Of a stretch of 64,000 nt of DNA, positions 53,496 to 61,937 are shown one piece after another. The first letter of the stretch is position 1; every line of letters begins with the position of its first letter. The stretch covers positions 434,001 to 498,000 of the forward strand of contig CAZFPB010000001.1 in NCBI GenBank assembly GCA_964520985.1. Reading direction: 5' to 3'. The translations under genes and the position numbers were made by a program. The notes under the pieces are model-generated. The model ran no database searches and had not been told where the DNA came from. It worked only from the letters and a program-made list of their open reading frames with translations. This stretch comes from CAYSGL01 sp964520985 (lineage in GTDB: Bacteria; Pseudomonadota; Alphaproteobacteria; Micavibrionales; Micavibrionaceae).

Positions 53496-55375
53496 TATCC
53501 CTGTTCGCCGTAGAGTTGTTTCAACAAGGGCGCGTTGATTTTTACCGTGCTGTTGGCGCTGCGGTTCATCACATATTGCATGAGCGATTCCTGCGCCTGT
53601 TCACGTGCGACGCGGTCCTTGATTTCTTTCAACTCGGCAGCAGATGCTTTGCCTTGTGGAAGGGTTACGCCGGTGACGCGTACAAGGACAATAGCCTGAT
53701 CGCTTTCAGCTAGCAGGGCGCCGCCTTTGTCGGTCGAGAAGATCTTGGCAAGCGCAACGGGCGAGATGGATTTGTTATCGCTGTCCGTGCGGCCGACCGA
53801 TTTAAAGGTCTGGAACTGACCGTTGTTTTTCGCGGCGATGTCCGAGAGCGTGCCGCCTTTTTCAGCAGCGGCGAGAGCATCCTGCGCGCGGGCGCGGTTC
53901 ATGAGGGCACGCTGTTCGCCGGTCCATTTGGCGGCAAGCTCACTTTCGACTTCCTCAAACGATTTGTAGGCGATGGGCGTGACTTCTTCGACGCGGACGA
54001 TGGCGTAGCGGCCATCGGCCATTTCGACGATCGGCGCGACTTCGCCCGCTTCATACTCGAAGGCGGCGTCGATCAGGGCAGCCGAGTCCGTGCCGTAGGA
54101 TTCGAAAAGGTTTTTCTTCGCGCCATTAAAACCGGTCTGGCGGAACGGTCCGATTTTTTGCGTGGTCAGGCCGTATTCTGTAACGAGCGTTTCCAGCTTG
54201 TCACCGCCGGCAAGACGGTCATCGATTTCATTGGCGGTGGCGATCATCGCATCCATGAGGTGCGTTTGCGCCATCTCCTTGCGGAGGGATTCTTTTACCT
54301 CTGCGAAAGGCGTGGTCGATCCGGCAATGTCTTTGCCAACGATCAATACGTGCCAACCGAGCGCGGTCTGCACGGGGCCGATCACATCGCCCGCTTTGCC
54401 GGAAAAGACCGGCTTGGCGATTTCCGGCATCAGGCCCGATTCACCAAACGCGTTTTTGCCGAGATAGGAATCGCCGGACGCGTCTTTGAGCGATTTGCCA
54501 GCGGAGACATCTTTAAAGGCTTTTTCAGCAGCGGCCTGATCGGCGAAGACAGACTGTTCGACTTCGCGTTGCGCAGGTTTTTGATAGGTTTCGATGTTTT
54601 GCTTGTAGGCGGCTTCGAGTTCCGCATCGGTCAGCTTGACGCTGTCTTTGAGATTTTCCTCGCTTAAGAAAGCGAGCGTTGCCGTGCGGGATTCCGGCGT
54701 GGCGTAATCCATCTTGTTGGCGTCGTAATAGGTTTTGAGTTGTTCTGTGGTTGGTTTTTCTACACCTTTGACCGTCGATGGATTGAGAATGACCGCTTCG
54801 ATACTGCGGGTTTCTTTATCGCTCTGGTAGAGCGCTTGCGCGAGATCGTCGGAGACGGCGCCCGATCCGCTGATCAGCGCGTTACGCAGCAGGCCGATGG
54901 CCATTTCCTGACGGACACTACGAATGAATTCATTTTCGGAGATGCCCTGGCTGCGCAGAACCTGCGCCAGCGCTTCGCCCTTGCTGCGACCGGCTTGCGT
55001 GAGGGGTTCAGCGAGTTTGGCGATCTGGCCTTTGACGACGTCATCGCTGATGACGAGGCCGAGGTCGGTGGCTTCCTTGGTCAGGAGCAGGGATTGAATT
55101 TCGCTTTCCAAAATCTGGTCGATCAGGCCGAGGCGGTAGGCGTCCTGCGCGCTCATGCCTTGCGCGGCCAGCACACGGCGGACGGTGCGGTCAAAATCTT
55201 GCGTGGCGATACGGATGCCGCCGCCTTTGGCGATGGTGTCGGTCTGCATGCCGCCGCGGAAGAAGCCCTGCACGTCAGCGAGGACGAGGCCCGCGACCGC
55301 CATGAACAAAAAGCCCAGCAGAACGATCTTTACGGCCTTGCCGCCTGTGCCGCCGCTCATTCTTTGTAATATCAT
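53495..55375 (-). CDS. ppiD: PpiD-type periplasmic peptidyl-prolyl isomerase/chaperone (SurA N-terminal domain)
   Basis: 626 residues. One membrane anchor at about 13-34, SurA-like N-terminal chaperone domain (about 35-190), and a parvulin-type domain (about 265-365) with GDSYLGKNAFGESGLMPEI and GWHVLIV. The C-terminal part is a second, divergent parvulin-like or helical region. It assists folding of exported proteins at the Sec translocon. The ppiD-trpE pairing is usual for alphaproteobacteria. Divergent from tpiA with a 79-base gap. Confidence 0.93.
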   Translation of the reverse strand: MILQRMSGGTGGKAVKIVLLGFLFMAVAGLVLADVQGFFRGGMQTDTIAKGGGIRIATQDFDRTVRRVLAAQGMSAQDAYRLGLIDQILESEIQSLLLTKEATDLGLVISDDVVKGQIAKLAEPLTQAGRSKGEALAQVLRSQGISENEFIRSVRQEMAIGLLRNALISGSGAVSDDLAQALYQSDKETRSIEAVILNPSTVKGVEKPTTEQLKTYYDANKMDYATPESRTATLAFLSEENLKDSVKLTDAELEAAYKQNIETYQKPAQREVEQSVFADQAAAEKAFKDVSAGKSLKDASGDSYLGKNAFGESGLMPEIAKPVFSGKAGDVIGPVQTALGWHVLIVGKDIAGSTTPFAEVKESLRKEMAQTHLMDAMIATANEIDDRLAGGDKLETLVTEYGLTTQKIGPFRQTGFNGAKKNLFESYGTDSAALIDAAFEYEAGEVAPIVEMADGRYAIVRVEEVTPIAYKSFEEVESELAAKWTGEQRALMNRARAQDALAAAEKGGTLSDIAAKNNGQFQTFKSVGRTDSDNKSISPVALAKIFSTDKGGALLAESDQAIVLVRVTGVTLPQGKASAAELKEIKDRVAREQAQESLMQYVMNRSANSTVKINAPLLKQLYGEQG

Positions 55376-55454
55376 TGCTTCAATCCTTCGCTTTGCAATT
55401 AATCCGCGGGGACACTATAAGGAGGGTCGAAACACGGAGCAAGAGGACGATCCC

Positions 55455-56180
55455 ATGAAAAAACTGATTGCAGGCAACTGGAAGATGAACGGCACGCAGG
55501 GTTCAGCCCGCGATTTGATCGCCGGGATTGAAACGGGCGTCACGCCAGAGCTGCTCGAGACTTGCGATTTCGTGGTGTGCCCGTCCTTCCCCTATCTGTC
55601 CGTTGCGGTCGATGCAGTGAAAACCATGGCGGTTGGTGGGCAGGACTGCTCGGGCTATGAGAACGGCGCCTATACAGGCGACGTGTCGGCCTCGATGCTC
55701 AGCGATATCGGCTGCAGCTATGTCATTCTCGGCCACTCGGAGCGCCGCCAGTATTTCCACGAAACAGACGCGGGCGTCGCGACCAAGGCTGCCAAGGCGC
55801 ATGCCGCCGGGCTGATCACCATTATCTGTGTGGGCGAAACCGAAGCCGAGCGAGAGCAGGGTATTCAGGAGAAAATCGTATCAGAGCAGCTGCGCGGCTC
55901 TATGCCGTCCTGCGCCACGCCGGAGAATACCGTGATCGCCTATGAACCGGTCTGGGCGATCGGCACCGGTAAAACGGCCACGGCTGATGATATCGCCGCC
56001 ATGCATGCTTTCATCCGCGCGCAGGTAAAGAGCGATGATATGCGCATTCTTTATGGTGGCTCGATGAAACCCGGCAACGCCGCGGAGATCATGGCGACCC
56101 CGAACGTCGATGGCGGTTTGATCGGCGGCGCATCGCTCAAAGCTGAGGATTTCCTGAGTATTGCCAAAGCCGCAAAGTAA
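55455..56180 (+). CDS. tpiA: Triosephosphate isomerase
   Basis: 241 residues from the ATG at 55455. GNWKMNG at 7-13 with Lys10, catalytic His in LGHSERR near 94 and Glu in AYEPVWAIGTG near 163-173, phosphate loop GGSMKPGNA near 202-210. GAGGA lies about ten bases before the start. Confidence 0.97.
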   Translation: MKKLIAGNWKMNGTQGSARDLIAGIETGVTPELLETCDFVVCPSFPYLSVAVDAVKTMAVGGQDCSGYENGAYTGDVSASMLSDIGCSYVILGHSERRQYFHETDAGVATKAAKAHAAGLITIICVGETEAEREQGIQEKIVSEQLRGSMPSCATPENTVIAYEPVWAIGTGKTATADDIAAMHAFIRAQVKSDDMRILYGGSMKPGNAAEIMATPNVDGGLIGGASLKAEDFLSIAKAAK

Positions 56181-56191
56181 CCCTTAATAAC

Positions 56192-56220
56192 TTGACATAA
56201 TTTCAATGGTTTTGTTACGT
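56192..56220 (+). promoter_or_regulatory. Possible promoter of the 56258 gene
   Basis: A perfect -35 TTGACA (56192-56197) is followed after 17 bases by TTACGT, a poor -10, in the 77-base gap after tpiA. The gap is AT-rich compared with its surroundings. Confidence 0.35.
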
Positions 56221-56257
56221 TCCTGTATGTAAGCAGCATTCAGGTATAGGTAGCGTG

Positions 56258-56746
56258 ATGATTGAAGATGACAGACCAATAAGTTTTGCCGATCTGGAAG
56301 AAGCAATGGAAGAGCGTAGTGAACGGAACAGCAAGTTCCTGACAAAAATGGCTCAAGGAACGGATGATCCTGAGATGAAGCGATTATTCGAAAGCTTTGC
56401 CAAGCGCGCATCACATCCCAATGGCTGGGGCACGGCCTATGACCAACTGGGACTATATCGGATCACTAATGCAGAATACGCAAATTCCCGCATGGGGTAT
56501 TGCGACATGCGCGGCAAGCTGCAAGCCGGTGATCTGGCTGTATGCGTAGGTCATTCCGGCGATTATTTTCATACTTTTATTTTGCTGGATGAAGCGGATG
56601 GGTATGTCTCCGTCCGCCCGCATTCGACTTTTTCCGGCTATGGCGGTATGGGTGAGAAGGTTGGTAATCTGACCACAGCGGAATTTTTAAGCCTGACTGA
56701 GTTTTCTGTTCCTCAGACCGTTGATCTCACGCTGACACATCCATAA
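56258..56746 (+). CDS. Orphan protein between tpiA and secG
   Basis: 162 residues from the ATG at 56258 (or 163 from a GTG at 56255). The N-terminal third is charged and helical (SFADLEEAMEERSERN). The C-terminal part looks like a small beta domain with HSGDYFHTFILLDEADGYVSVRP near 106-128. No signal peptide, no known family. It has its own possible promoter and interrupts tpiA-secG, which are adjacent in related gene orders. Confidence 0.7.
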   Translation: MIEDDRPISFADLEEAMEERSERNSKFLTKMAQGTDDPEMKRLFESFAKRASHPNGWGTAYDQLGLYRITNAEYANSRMGYCDMRGKLQAGDLAVCVGHSGDYFHTFILLDEADGYVSVRPHSTFSGYGGMGEKVGNLTTAEFLSLTEFSVPQTVDLTLTHP

Positions 56747-56791
56747 TAAAAACCGCGTGACATGAGCAGGGCGGGACGATAAAAGGGCATC

Positions 56792-57166
56792 ATGGAACAC
56801 GTTATTCTCGTCATTCACCTCATCCTCGCGCTGGCCATTATTGGTCTGGTTCTGATTCAACGCTCCGAAGGCGGCGGTCTGGGGATTGGCGGCGGTGGTG
56901 GCGGCATGGGCGGTTTTGCGACGGCTGGTCAGACGGCCAACGGCTTGGTCAAAGCCACGCGCTGGGTCGCGGCCGGGTTCTTTTGCACCAGTCTGATCCT
57001 AGCGGTTCTGGCGGGCACGCACTCCAAAGATAAAAGTTTGATCGAAAGTCTGGATAACACCCCGGCAGTTGTTGACTCATCGGTAAAAACCGACGATAAC
57101 GAACTCCCGAGTGCTAAGGCATCCGGCGAGTCGTCAGACACCCCCTCAGCGCCTATATCTGAATAA
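56792..57166 (+). CDS. secG: Preprotein translocase subunit SecG
   Basis: 124 residues. Two membrane helices (about 3-24 and 54-74) joined by the typical LIQRSEGGGLGIGGGGGG loop, and a Ser/Asp-rich C-terminal tail. Accessory subunit of the SecYEG channel. Its stop lies 54 bases before pyrG. Confidence 0.94.
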   Translation: MEHVILVIHLILALAIIGLVLIQRSEGGGLGIGGGGGGMGGFATAGQTANGLVKATRWVAAGFFCTSLILAVLAGTHSKDKSLIESLDNTPAVVDSSVKTDDNELPSAKASGESSDTPSAPISE

Positions 57167-57173
57167 CGAAAAT

Positions 57174-57206
57174 TGCTGATTAATCAGTGGTTTCCAGCAG
57201 CTTTTT
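57174..57206 (+). promoter_or_regulatory. Palindrome and short hairpin between secG and pyrG
   Basis: CTGATTAATCAG at 57176-57187 is a perfect 12-base palindrome. Alternatively TGCTG (57174-57178) pairs with CAGCA (57195-57199) ahead of GCTTTTT, like a weak terminator in the pyrG leader. It could be a protein site or an attenuator; both are speculative. Confidence 0.35.
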
Positions 57207-57220
57207 AGGAAAGCGGTTTA

Positions 57221-58855
57221 ATGACGCGTTTTATATTTATTACCGGCGGCGTGGTTTCTTCTTTGGGGAAGGGACTCGGCTCCGCCGCTCTTGGGGCATT
57301 GCTTCAGGCGCGTGGCTATAAAGTCCGCCTGTGCAAGCTGGATCCTTACCTGAACGTCGATCCGGGCACGATGAGCCCGTTCCAGCATGGGGAAGTCTAT
57401 GTGACCGATGACGGCGCCGAGGCTGACCTCGATCTGGGCCATTATGAACGTTTCACCGGCAACCCGGCGTGTAAGGCCGATAACACGACAACGGGCCGTA
57501 TCTACACCAGCGTTCTGGGCAAGGAGCGCCGCGGGGATTATCTGGGCGCGACGATCCAGGTTGTGCCGCACATCACCAACGAGATTAAAGACTTCATCCG
57601 CGAGAAAGACGGCACGGCCGATTTCGTGCTGTGCGAAGTCGGCGGCACGGTGGGCGATATTGAATCGCTGCCGTTCCTCGAAGCCATTCGCCAGTTCGGC
57701 AATGAAGTGGGCCGCGAGCGCGCGCTGTTCCTGCATGTCACCTTGCTGCCGTATATTCCGGCGGCGGGCGAGCTGAAAACCAAACCGACACAGCACTCGG
57801 TGAAAGAACTGATGGGCGTGGGTATTCGCCCCCGCATCCTGCTGTGCCGTGCGGACCGTGAAATCGATAAAGACGACCTGCGCAAGATCGCGCTGTTCTG
57901 TAACATCGATGAGGAAAAAGTTATTCCGGCGCTCGACGTGTCGTCGATTTATGAAGTGCCGATTTCCTATCACAAGGAAGGTCTGGATACGCAAGTGCTC
58001 GACGCGTTCGGGATTAAGGATGCCAAAGAACCCGATCTCACCAAATGGGAAGAGATTGTCCGCCGCATTAAAAATCCGGAAACGGAAGTGACGATCGGTG
58101 TTGTGGGGAAATATACGAACCTGGCCGACTCTTATAAATCGCTGAACGAAGCGCTGAGCCATGGCGGGATCGCCAACAACGCGAAGGTGCGCATCAAGTT
58201 TGTCGATTCCTCGCTGTTCGATGGGCATGAGAGCGACATCGTACATCAACTGGATGGCGTTCACGGCATTCTGGTGCCGGGTGGCTTTGGCGAGCGCGGC
58301 GCGGAAGGAAAAATCAAAGCGGCGCAATTTGCGCGCGTACGGAACATTCCCTATTTCGGTATCTGCTTCGGTTTGCAGATGGCCGTTGTCGAGGCCGCGC
58401 GTAACACCGCCGGCATCAAAGATGCAACCTCTACAGAGTTTGGGGAAAAGGGCACGCACATTGTCGGCCTGATGACCGAATGGACCAAAGGCAATGAATC
58501 GGTCGCGCGCGGCAAAGACACGGATAAGGGCGGCACGATGCGTCTGGGCGCTTATCCGGCGACGCTGAAAAAAGGATCGAAGGTTGCCGAAATTTACGGC
58601 ACAACCGAAATTTCCGAGCGCCATCGTCACCGCTACGAAGTCGATATTCACTACAAAGAACAGCTCGAAGCGCAGGGCTTTATTTTCTCCGGCCTCTCGC
58701 CGGATGGCAAGTTACCGGAAATTTGCGAGCGCAATGACCACCCGTGGTTCATCGGCGTGCAGTATCACCCGGAGCTGAAATCCAAACCGTTCGATCCGCA
58801 TCCTTTGTTTGTATCATTCGTTGAAGCGGCTATAGCGCAGGGACGTCTGGTTTAA
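57221..58855 (+). CDS. pyrG: CTP synthase
   Basis: 544 residues. N-terminal synthetase domain with GGVVSSLGKGL (8-18) and a C-terminal class I glutaminase domain with Cys in GICFGLQMA near 380 and His-Glu in YHPEL near 514-518. It aminates UTP to CTP using glutamine. A strong terminator follows. Confidence 0.98.
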   Translation: MTRFIFITGGVVSSLGKGLGSAALGALLQARGYKVRLCKLDPYLNVDPGTMSPFQHGEVYVTDDGAEADLDLGHYERFTGNPACKADNTTTGRIYTSVLGKERRGDYLGATIQVVPHITNEIKDFIREKDGTADFVLCEVGGTVGDIESLPFLEAIRQFGNEVGRERALFLHVTLLPYIPAAGELKTKPTQHSVKELMGVGIRPRILLCRADREIDKDDLRKIALFCNIDEEKVIPALDVSSIYEVPISYHKEGLDTQVLDAFGIKDAKEPDLTKWEEIVRRIKNPETEVTIGVVGKYTNLADSYKSLNEALSHGGIANNAKVRIKFVDSSLFDGHESDIVHQLDGVHGILVPGGFGERGAEGKIKAAQFARVRNIPYFGICFGLQMAVVEAARNTAGIKDATSTEFGEKGTHIVGLMTEWTKGNESVARGKDTDKGGTMRLGAYPATLKKGSKVAEIYGTTEISERHRHRYEVDIHYKEQLEAQGFIFSGLSPDGKLPEICERNDHPWFIGVQYHPELKSKPFDPHPLFVSFVEAAIAQGRLV

Positions 58856-58871
58856 TCTTTCCTAGGTAATG

Positions 58872-58909
58872 AAAAGCCTTCCCCCTTTTTGTCGATGGGA
58901 AGGCTTTTT
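58872..58909 (+). terminator. Rho-independent terminator after pyrG
   Basis: AAAAGCCTTCCC pairs with GGGAAGGCTTTT (12 bp) over a 13-base loop, followed by T. Being symmetric, it may also serve the convergent orphan gene ending at 58942. Confidence 0.9.
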
Positions 58910-58941
58910 GTTCTGATCAAAATATCTTGCGTGCGCGATTT

Positions 58942-59502
58942 TTACAGCGTTCGCGGAAATTTGCGCCAGCCTAGTTCTTCGAATTTCTCTGGCCATTCGC
59001 TTTTTTGGATTCGGAGGAAATATTCTCCGACCTTTTTTTCGGCGTATTCCACAGCTTCGCCCAGCAAGGCCGGGTTTACCATCTGGCGGTAAATTTCGGC
59101 GCCTTGATGCTGGCTGACAAATTGCACGTTGCGGAAAACATCCGTCAGTATCTCGATATCTTTCAGCCCTGTAACGGATAAGGATGATCTTGTTTTTTCA
59201 AAGGGGTTTACCGAGTGTTTCACGCCTACTTGAAACTTGCCTTGCATGTTTTTGATAAAATCTTGTGTTTCTGGCCACACCTCACTCAGGCGGATAGTCA
59301 TGTTTAACGTTGTTTGAGGGTTGGCAGTAGGCGTCACGAGGTAGAGTTCGATGGTCGAACTGATGACATTCAGGCCCAGAGAGTCGTTTATCCCGACATC
59401 AGTATTGTCATTTTCGGCTCGGATAACTTCCTGCTGACGGAAAATGGTCAGACCGGACATTTTTTCTTCAACGATTACTTCTGGGGAGGCTAGACGGGGC
59501 AT
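58942..59502 (-). CDS. Orphan protein of unknown function
   Basis: 186 residues, ATG at 59502 with GGAG seven bases upstream. Hydrophilic, no signal peptide or membrane segment. The part about 45-90 with alternating Thr/Val/Leu (STIELYLVTPTANPQTTLNM) looks like beta strands; 145-180 is helical. No family recognised. It lies with two smaller orphan genes on the minus strand, between pyrG and kdsA, which are adjacent in related gene orders. Confidence 0.65.
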   Translation of the reverse strand: MPRLASPEVIVEEKMSGLTIFRQQEVIRAENDNTDVGINDSLGLNVISSTIELYLVTPTANPQTTLNMTIRLSEVWPETQDFIKNMQGKFQVGVKHSVNPFEKTRSSLSVTGLKDIEILTDVFRNVQFVSQHQGAEIYRQMVNPALLGEAVEYAEKKVGEYFLRIQKSEWPEKFEELGWRKFPRTL

Positions 59503-59594
59503 TCAGAAACTCCATTCGTAAAAACACAGGGGACTTTCCGAGGCTTTTTATACAAACATTCGGGAAAAATCAATAAAATTATGAAAATAGAAGA

Positions 59595-59870
59595 CTAGGC
59601 CGGGGTGAGAGCAAAACCCATCGCCTCAGCGCCGCGCATAATGCAGTCTTCCTGCGTTTTGTTGTAGGGATGACCTTTTTGCAGTTTCAGCAGCGTTTTG
59701 ACGCTCAAACCCATTTCTGACTCGGCTTTTTGGGGGCTGGCGGAGAGGGCGAAATCGAGGGCGATCAACACAATGGCTTTTTCAACTGGCGGTTTTTCCG
59801 CCGCTGCGGCTTTGGAAAAATAGGCAGCAGTTAGCTGTTTGCGATGTTTCGCGCTTTTACTTTTAGACAC
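59595..59870 (-). CDS. Small protein with a probable helix-turn-helix
   Basis: 91 residues from a GTG at 59870, supported by a strong AGAGGGGG site eight bases upstream. The basic N-terminus (KSKSAKHRK) is followed by two helices and, from about 50, the sequence KAESEMGLSVKTLLKLQKGH, whose spacing fits helices 2-3 of an XRE-like fold, ending IMRGAEAMGF. DNA binding is inferred only. It may be a distant paralogue of the next gene. Confidence 0.55.
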   Translation of the reverse strand: MSKSKSAKHRKQLTAAYFSKAAAAEKPPVEKAIVLIALDFALSASPQKAESEMGLSVKTLLKLQKGHPYNKTQEDCIMRGAEAMGFALTPA

Positions 59871-59891
59871 CAGATTTTCCCCCTCTAAAAA

Positions 59892-60143
59892 CTAGACTGC
59901 TTCTAAAGCACGGATGGTGCGGCCACGCAAGCCGTTCGCCAATTGGCCATCGCCTTTCATGAATTGCTTATAGGCATCCGTAGTGACGTTGGCATGCTCC
60001 GCAACTTTGGGCAGAACGCCATTGTCGGCTGCTTGTTTCAACGCTTCGCGCAAGGCGGGGAGGGTTTTAATTTTCAGGCCCGTCCCTTCTGTCTGTTCGG
60101 AACGGTCAGTCTGGTTGCGGCCGGATTGTTTTGGTCTACGCAT
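59892..60143 (-). CDS. Small protein with a probable XRE-like helix-turn-helix
   Basis: 83 residues from the ATG at 60143, with AGAGG eight bases upstream (an in-frame GTG at 60152 is closer to the site and less likely). A basic, polar N-terminus is followed from about 42 by LPKVAEHANVTTDAYKQFMK and RTIRALEAV near 72-80, matching the pattern of Cro/CI-type helices 2-5. It lies upstream of the 59595 gene by 21 bases and divergent from kdsA. Confidence 0.55.
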   Translation of the reverse strand: MRRPKQSGRNQTDRSEQTEGTGLKIKTLPALREALKQAADNGVLPKVAEHANVTTDAYKQFMKGDGQLANGLRGRTIRALEAV

Positions 60144-60245
60144 ATTACACACCTCTAATCTATTGAGGGGCGACCATACAATTATGGATAATTAAACTCA
60201 AGAAAAAACTTTGCCCGGAGCAGGGCTTCGCGTAGAAGAAAAGGC

Positions 60246-61094
60246 ATGAAAACAGTCCCGATTCAGAATATTGCCGTCGCCAATGACAAGCCGTTCACCC
60301 TGTTTGGGGGATTGAACGTATTGGAGAACGAAAGCATCACGCTCAAAGCGGTAGAGGTGTACAAAACCCTCACTGACAGGCTGGGCATTCCGTTCGTGTT
60401 CAAGGCGAGCTTCGATAAAGCCAACCGTTCGTCGGTGAAGAGCTATCGCGGCGCCGGGCTGGACGAGGGGATGAAGATCTTCCGCAAGGTCAAAGAAGAA
60501 TTCGACAACGTGCCGATCATCACGGACGTGCATGAAATCTATCAGTGCCAGCCGGTCGCCGATGTGGTGGATGTTATTCAGCTGCCGGCATTTCTGGCGC
60601 GCCAGACGGACCTTGTCGAAGCCATGGCCAAAACCGGCGCGGTTATCAATGTGAAGAAACCGCAATTCATGTCGCCGTATCAGGTGGGTAATATCATCGA
60701 TAAATTCGCCGAGTGCGGGAATGAAAAAGTCATCCTGTGCGAGCGCGGCCATTCATTCGGGTATGACAATCTGATCGTAGACCCGATGGCGTTCGGCGTG
60801 ATGAAGCAGGCATCCAACGATGCGCCGATCATCTGTGATACTGTCCATGCTTCCCAGATGCGCCTGCCGGGCTCGGAAGCGTCAGGCGGCCGCCGCGCGC
60901 TGGTGCCGGATTTGACCCGCGCGGTGTTGGCAATCGGAATTGCCGGGATCTTTATCGAGGCCTACGAAGACCCGGATAAGGCCAAATGCGATGGCCCGTC
61001 CGCCTTACCCTTTGATAAATTAGAAGAATTTCTTATCCAGGCCAAGGCGATCGACGATTTGGTCAAATCCATGAAACTCGTGGAAATCCGTTAA
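60246..61094 (+). CDS. kdsA: 2-dehydro-3-deoxyphosphooctonate aldolase (KDO-8-phosphate synthase)
   Basis: 282 residues, TIM barrel of the DAHP/KDO8P synthase group. FKASFDKANRSS near 52-63, QLPAFLARQTDL near 112-123, NVKKPQFMSP near 135-144 and DTVHASQMRLPG near 199-210 are typical. It condenses PEP with arabinose-5-phosphate for lipopolysaccharide KDO, linking to the lipid A genes at 37365-41703. Confidence 0.97.
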   Translation: MKTVPIQNIAVANDKPFTLFGGLNVLENESITLKAVEVYKTLTDRLGIPFVFKASFDKANRSSVKSYRGAGLDEGMKIFRKVKEEFDNVPIITDVHEIYQCQPVADVVDVIQLPAFLARQTDLVEAMAKTGAVINVKKPQFMSPYQVGNIIDKFAECGNEKVILCERGHSFGYDNLIVDPMAFGVMKQASNDAPIICDTVHASQMRLPGSEASGGRRALVPDLTRAVLAIGIAGIFIEAYEDPDKAKCDGPSALPFDKLEEFLIQAKAIDDLVKSMKLVEIR

Positions 61095-61120
61095 TTCGTT
61101 AAGGGTTTGATAGGAATTTC

Positions 61121-61129
61121 TGCTATACT
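61121..61129 (+). promoter_or_regulatory. Extended -10 promoter element before the 61161 gene
   Basis: TGCTATACT matches the extended -10 pattern TGnTATAAT with one mismatch, 31 bases upstream of the GTG start. No good -35 is seen, as is usual for extended -10 promoters. Confidence 0.45.
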
Positions 61130-61160
61130 GGGTAGTAGACAAAAGCAGGAGGCTTTTTAA

Positions 61161-61511
61161 GTGACCATCATTGCAGGAGCAATTCAGTATCTGAACTCTG
61201 CCAAACTTGCCAACTCGCAAGGACGTCCTGCTGGTCAATCCACCCTCATGAACAACATGTCTGTCGATATCCTGGATATCGGCCGTTCTATCAATCGCAG
61301 CGGTATCGGCATTTCCGCCAACGCCCGCGCGATGACCAAAGATTTTCTGAATAAATCCCAGTCGGGTGTGAATGCGATTTTCGGGATGAGCACGGTGAAA
61401 TCCAGCTCGATCGAAAACATGCAAATGCAGATCAATGCCATCCGCTCGCGCACGCCTGACAGTCAGGTTGCCGAAGCGCTGCGCGGCAAGAATATCGACG
61501 AGCAGGCCTAG
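61161..61511 (+). CDS. Orphan protein of unknown function
   Basis: 116 residues from a GTG start at 61161, supported by AGGAGG eight bases upstream. Rich in Ser, Asn, Ile and Ala, no cysteine, no signal peptide; segments 33-66 (NMSVDILDIGRSINRSGIGI region) and 80-105 look helical, with low aromatic content, as in secreted or filament-associated proteins. No family recognised. Ends in a probable terminator and overlaps DUF4112 by four bases. Confidence 0.65.
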   Translation: MTIIAGAIQYLNSAKLANSQGRPAGQSTLMNNMSVDILDIGRSINRSGIGISANARAMTKDFLNKSQSGVNAIFGMSTVKSSSIENMQMQINAIRSRTPDSQVAEALRGKNIDEQA

Positions 61512-61526
61512 ACCGCTCTATTTTTT
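61500..61526 (+). terminator. Probable terminator spanning the stop of the 61161 gene
   Basis: GAGC-(A)-GG pairs with CC-GCTC across a six-base loop, followed by TATTTTTT. The stem includes the stop codon of the gene and lies at the 3' end of the convergent DUF4112 gene. Confidence 0.45.
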
Positions 61527-61858
61527 CTCACATGCTCTTTCAGAAGCGCCACGTTCTTCGTGTTGGCTTTGAATCCCACATCGAAAATATCGCCCAGAAA
61601 CGGCACGAGGCCGATCAGCCAGTCGAGGAAGATATTCCAGATCATGCGTGCCGTGATGTGGTGTGGCACACCGATGGCTCGGGCTTTGGCAATCATGTAG
61701 GCGGAAATGGCAAGGGTCGCCGTATCGCCGACACCGGGAACGACCCCTAAGATAGAATCGAAACCGAGGCGAATTTTCGTCCCCGGCAGCATAAATTTGG
61801 AATCCATCCATTCGGCCAGCTTTTCCAGCTCGGCAATAATTCGGTCATGTTCGTGCAT
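61508..61858 (-). CDS. DUF4112 family membrane protein
   Basis: 116 residues from the ATG at 61858; longer frames overlap eno. The DUF4112 pattern is clear: MDSKFMLPGTKIRLGFDSILG near 18-38, VPGVGD and a C-terminal GLVPFLGDIFDVGFKANTKN near 83-102, with two membrane-associated helices. Function unknown. Divergent from eno. Confidence 0.85.
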   Translation of the reverse strand: MHEHDRIIAELEKLAEWMDSKFMLPGTKIRLGFDSILGVVPGVGDTATLAISAYMIAKARAIGVPHHITARMIWNIFLDWLIGLVPFLGDIFDVGFKANTKNVALLKEHVRKNRAV

Positions 61859-61937
61859 ATTTCCCCACTTTCCTGACTTTACGAACGATTGAGAGGCGAT
61901 TAGAGTTGCACGGTATTTTGGAAAAAAGGAAAAAACC

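Noticed and set aside
57218..58651. 477-codon open frame antisense to pyrG
   Set aside because: Shadow of the highly conserved CTP synthase gene.
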